A stretch of DNA of 64,000 nucleotides from Pediococcus claussenii ATCC BAA-344 (GTDB lineage: Bacteria; Bacillota; Bacilli; Lactobacillales; Lactobacillaceae): the NCBI RefSeq assembly GCF_000237995.1, contig NC_016605.1:248001-312000 (forward strand), written 5' to 3'. The number at the start of each line of letters is the position of its first letter. The stretch's first letter is position 1. The position numbers were made by a program, and so were the translations under genes. This document shows, piece by piece, positions 61,068 through 64,000 of this stretch. The notes under the pieces are model-generated. The model had not been told where the DNA came from. It did no database searches and saw only the letters and a program-made list of their open reading frames with translations.

Positions 61068-63347
61068 ATGACAACAACTATTATTGGATTTCCACGAATT
61101 GGTGAAAAGCGAGAATTAAAATTTGCAACTGAAAAATATTGGAAACATGAAATTACACAGTCTGAATTATTACAAACAGCACGCGATATACGTTTGAAAC
61201 ATTGGAAGTTGCAACAACAGGCTGAAATTGATCTGATTCCAGTTGGCGATTTTTCTTTTTTTGACGGATTCCTTGATACTTTTTTTGCCTTGAACATTGT
61301 GCCGAAGCGTTTTCGTCAATTAGAGTTATCAACGCTCGACGAGTATTTTGCGTTGGGACGTGGTTTTCAGGATGAAAAACGTTCAGTTAAAGCATTACCA
61401 ATGAAGAAGTGGTTCAATACAAATTATCACTATTTAGTTCCTGATTGGGACGATCACACTGATGTTAAATTGGTTGGAACTAAGTTGTTTGATGAAATAA
61501 AAGAAGCAAAAGTAGCGGGTGTTAATAACCCTAAAGCAGTGATTATAGGGCCATACACCCTTCTGAAATTAAGTAGATTTTCAGGAAGCAAAAAGGCTCC
61601 CGATTTTTTAGAAGACGTTGTGAACGCGTATGCTGAAATTTTGAACAAAGTCTCAGAGTTGGAAGTGGGGTGGATTCAAATTGACGAACCAGCACTTTGT
61701 TTTGATGTAAATGTGGAAGATAGACAGTTGTTCAATCAATTGTACACGAGTTTACTATCACAAAAAGGACAACTTAAGGTGCTATTGCAAACTTACTTTG
61801 GTGACATTCGAGACGTTTATGAAGATACTCAAAAATTAGACTTTGATGGTATTGGCTTGGATTTAGTAGCCACTTCACACAACGTTGAACTTATTCAAGA
61901 AAACGGATTTGATGATCAAAAAGTATTATTTGCTGGAATTATTAACGGAAGAAACATTTGGCGCAATAGTTATCAATCGTCAGTTAAAACGTTAAAATCT
62001 TTAGGTGTTAAGAATGTTATTTTGAGTAGTTCAAGCTCTTTATTACATGTACCATTTACAGCTGCTTCAGAAACACAATTGCCACCAGATGTGCAGCAAC
62101 ATTTAGCATTTGCCGTAGAAAAGTTAGATGAATTACATGACCTGAACTTAATTCTCGAAGGAAATGGGCAAGAAGTATTAAATAAAAATACTGCTTTATT
62201 TAAGAACATTAGACATCCAGAAAGCGAGAAAGTGAGAACGAGAGTGGCAAGTTTAACTGCAAGTGATTATGTGAGGGAACCTGGACGAAACGAAAGAGAG
62301 AAGATCCAAAAAGCAGAGTTCAACTTACCGGTGTTGCCAACAACGACAATCGGATCGTTTCCACAAACTAGGGATGTTCGACAAAACCGGGCAAAGTTCC
62401 GACGAAACGAAATTTCACGTGAAGAATACGATCAGTTTAATAAGGACAAAATTAAAAGAATTGTGGAATTCCAAGAAGATATTGGGCTGGACGTGTTAGT
62501 GCACGGTGAATACGAACGAAACGACATGGTTGAGTACTTTGGCGAAAAACTTGATGGATTTGTATTCACTAAAAACGGTTGGGTACAATCATACGGAACG
62601 CGAGGAGTTAAACCACCAATCATCTGGGGTGATGTAAGTCGCAATGCACCGATTACTGTCGACGCTTCTGTTTATGCACAAAGCTTAACAGATAAGGTTA
62701 TGAAGGGAATGTTGACGGGACCTGTGACAATTTTTAATTGGTCATTTCCTCGTGAAGACATTCAACCTAAAGAATCAGTTACGCAGATTGCACTTGCTAT
62801 CCAGGATGAGGTTTTGGATCTAGAGGAACATGGTATTAAAATTATTCAAATTGATGAGGCGGCTTTACGTGAAAAACTACCATTGCGTAAAACGGATTGG
62901 TTCAAAGAATACTTAGATTGGGCTATTCCAGCGTTTAGATTAGTTCACAGTTCTGTTCAACCAACCACTCAGATTCATACTCATATGTGTTACAGCGAAT
63001 TTGGCGATATTATTCAGGCAATTGACGATATGGATGCGGATGTGATCTCATTTGAAGCATCTCGGGCTGATTTAGTGTTGATAGATCAATTGGTTCAAGC
63101 GCATTTTGAAACTGAAGTAGGGCCTGGTGTTTATGATATTCATTCTCCTCGTGTGCCCTCTGTGGAAGAAATTCAAAAAATAATTGAAGGCTTTTTAACA
63201 AAATTACCGATTAAAAGTTTATGGGTAAACCCAGATTGTGGGTTAAAAACTCGTGGTGAAAAAGAAACGTTTGATAGTCTTAAGAATTTGGTTGAAGCTA
63301 CTAAAAGGGTAAGGAGCAGTCTTCATGAAACTAGTGGAAGTATTTAA
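61068..63347 (+). CDS. metE: cobalamin-independent methionine synthase
   Basis: MetE methylates homocysteine with 5-methyltetrahydrofolate polyglutamate. 759 residues in two barrel domains. Zinc ligands are visible in the C-terminal half: QIHTHMCYSEFGDI (His and Cys near 641-643), a Glu in VISFEASRAD, and NPDCGLKTRG (Cys near 724). The N-terminal TTTIIGFPRIGEKRELKFA binds folate/homocysteine. GGAGGAG precedes ATG 61068. It overlaps metF by 23 bp, so the two steps of methionine methyl supply are coupled. Confidence 0.96.
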   Translation: MTTTIIGFPRIGEKRELKFATEKYWKHEITQSELLQTARDIRLKHWKLQQQAEIDLIPVGDFSFFDGFLDTFFALNIVPKRFRQLELSTLDEYFALGRGFQDEKRSVKALPMKKWFNTNYHYLVPDWDDHTDVKLVGTKLFDEIKEAKVAGVNNPKAVIIGPYTLLKLSRFSGSKKAPDFLEDVVNAYAEILNKVSELEVGWIQIDEPALCFDVNVEDRQLFNQLYTSLLSQKGQLKVLLQTYFGDIRDVYEDTQKLDFDGIGLDLVATSHNVELIQENGFDDQKVLFAGIINGRNIWRNSYQSSVKTLKSLGVKNVILSSSSSLLHVPFTAASETQLPPDVQQHLAFAVEKLDELHDLNLILEGNGQEVLNKNTALFKNIRHPESEKVRTRVASLTASDYVREPGRNEREKIQKAEFNLPVLPTTTIGSFPQTRDVRQNRAKFRRNEISREEYDQFNKDKIKRIVEFQEDIGLDVLVHGEYERNDMVEYFGEKLDGFVFTKNGWVQSYGTRGVKPPIIWGDVSRNAPITVDASVYAQSLTDKVMKGMLTGPVTIFNWSFPREDIQPKESVTQIALAIQDEVLDLEEHGIKIIQIDEAALREKLPLRKTDWFKEYLDWAIPAFRLVHSSVQPTTQIHTHMCYSEFGDIIQAIDDMDADVISFEASRADLVLIDQLVQAHFETEVGPGVYDIHSPRVPSVEEIQKIIEGFLTKLPIKSLWVNPDCGLKTRGEKETFDSLKNLVEATKRVRSSLHETSGSI

Positions 63348-64000
63348 ACATAAAACAGTATTTTCAATTGAAGTTTTCCCACCTAAAACAGAAAAAGGTT
63401 CATTGAAGTTGCATCAAGCATTATCGGAATTAAAAGGAATTGAGCCTGATTTTATTTCAGTTACGTTGGGAGCAGGTGGATCAACAAACCGTGGTGGAAC
63501 AGTTGGAGTTGCTAGTGAAATTCAAAACCACTTTGATGTACCGGCTGTAGCGCATGTTCCGGGACTTTATCGAACTAAGGCTGACGTTGATGAATTGCTT
63601 GACGAACTAGAAGGCCAAGGAATTACGAACATTTTAGCTTTGAGAGGGGATCAGATTGAAGGATTAAAACCAGTAGGTGATTTTAAATACGCTTCAGATT
63701 TAGTTGCTTATATTAATCAACGTGGTGGATTTGAAATCGCTGGTGCTTGTTATCCGGAAACCCATCAAGAGGCTGCCAATTCTGTTAATGATATTCGTAA
63801 TTTGAAGGTTAAAGTTGATGCTGGAGTAGATCACTTAATTACACAAGCGTTCTTTGATAATCAGTGTTTTTACGAATTTCGTGAGAAAACAGATTTAGCT
63901 GGAATTAATGTACCAATTGAAGCTGGTATTATGCCATGTTTGAATAAAAAGCAGGTTTTAAATATGGCCAAAATGGCTGGAATTCCGGTGTCTCAAAAAC
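63325..64000 (+). CDS. metF: 5,10-methylenetetrahydrofolate reductase (partial, runs off the window)
   Basis: An open frame from ATG 63325, behind TAAGGAG, to the window end gives 225 residues of MetF. FSIEVFPPKTEKGS near residue 13 carries the catalytic Glu. ITNILALRGDQIEG near 93, GACYPETHQEA near 135 and DHLITQAFFDN near 171 are family motifs for FAD and folate binding. MetF supplies methyltetrahydrofolate to MetE. The C terminus lies beyond base 64000. Confidence 0.94.
   Translation, partial: MKLVEVFKHKTVFSIEVFPPKTEKGSLKLHQALSELKGIEPDFISVTLGAGGSTNRGGTVGVASEIQNHFDVPAVAHVPGLYRTKADVDELLDELEGQGITNILALRGDQIEGLKPVGDFKYASDLVAYINQRGGFEIAGACYPETHQEAANSVNDIRNLKVKVDAGVDHLITQAFFDNQCFYEFREKTDLAGINVPIEAGIMPCLNKKQVLNMAKMAGIPVSQK

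Overview
The window looks like chromosome from a low-GC member of the Lactobacillaceae. The evidence is the Firmicutes-type housekeeping cluster from pth to lysS, an rRNA operon with tRNA-Ile and tRNA-Ala in its spacer, a citrate lyase operon, a glycogen operon with the split glgC/glgD pyrophosphorylase, a T-box before metE, and several CcpA-type cre sites. I could not fix the genus from sequence reading alone. Almost every gene lies on the + strand. The exceptions are a multicopper-oxidase operon, a Na+/H+ antiporter and one acetyltransferase.

Layout. 1-7.8 kb: citrate fermentation operon (malic-enzyme-like oxaloacetate decarboxylase, AEC carrier, citC-D-E-F-X-G). The genes are tightly packed, behind a cre-like site, and closed by a terminator. 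7.9-18 kb: glycogen operon (glgB-C-D-A-P and a GH13 alpha-glucan hydrolase) behind a nearly perfect cre palindrome. 18.0-18.6 kb: a duplicated, hairpin-rich repeat and a structured leader before pth. 18.6-33.5 kb: housekeeping block (pth, mfd, lipid-flippase-like gene, rqcP, divIC, S1 protein, tilS, hpt, ftsH, hslO, dusB, lysS). 33.6-39.3 kb: rRNA operon 16S-tRNA-Ile-tRNA-Ala-23S-5S-tRNA-Asn, then tRNA-Thr.

39.4-64 kb is a mosaic. It holds a wrecked LPXTG surface-protein gene, the peptide transporter dtpT, a metallophosphatase, tRNA-Tyr/tRNA-Gln, a multicopper oxidase with an unannotated 52-residue membrane peptide upstream, an antiporter, and an NADH oxidase with a cre site. Next come a kinase-like gene, two decayed gene remnants, an MFS pump with its MarR regulator, a LysM protein with a Ser/Asp-rich tail, the potassium transporter kup, and a CadD/ArsR metal-resistance pair. 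The end holds a tandem 123-bp repeat, msrA, and the T-box-controlled metE-metF operon, with metF running off the window.

I found no mobile element, CRISPR array or clearly new multi-gene system. The most useful non-routine observations are: (1) an interspersed repeat family at 18 kb and 59 kb whose core hairpin shows compensatory base changes; (2) a second pair of related structured RNAs after divIC and in the yabR-tilS gap, the latter ending in a terminator just before tilS; (3) the small membrane ORF and palindromic operator upstream of the multicopper oxidase; (4) three pseudogene remnants missed by ORF finding.
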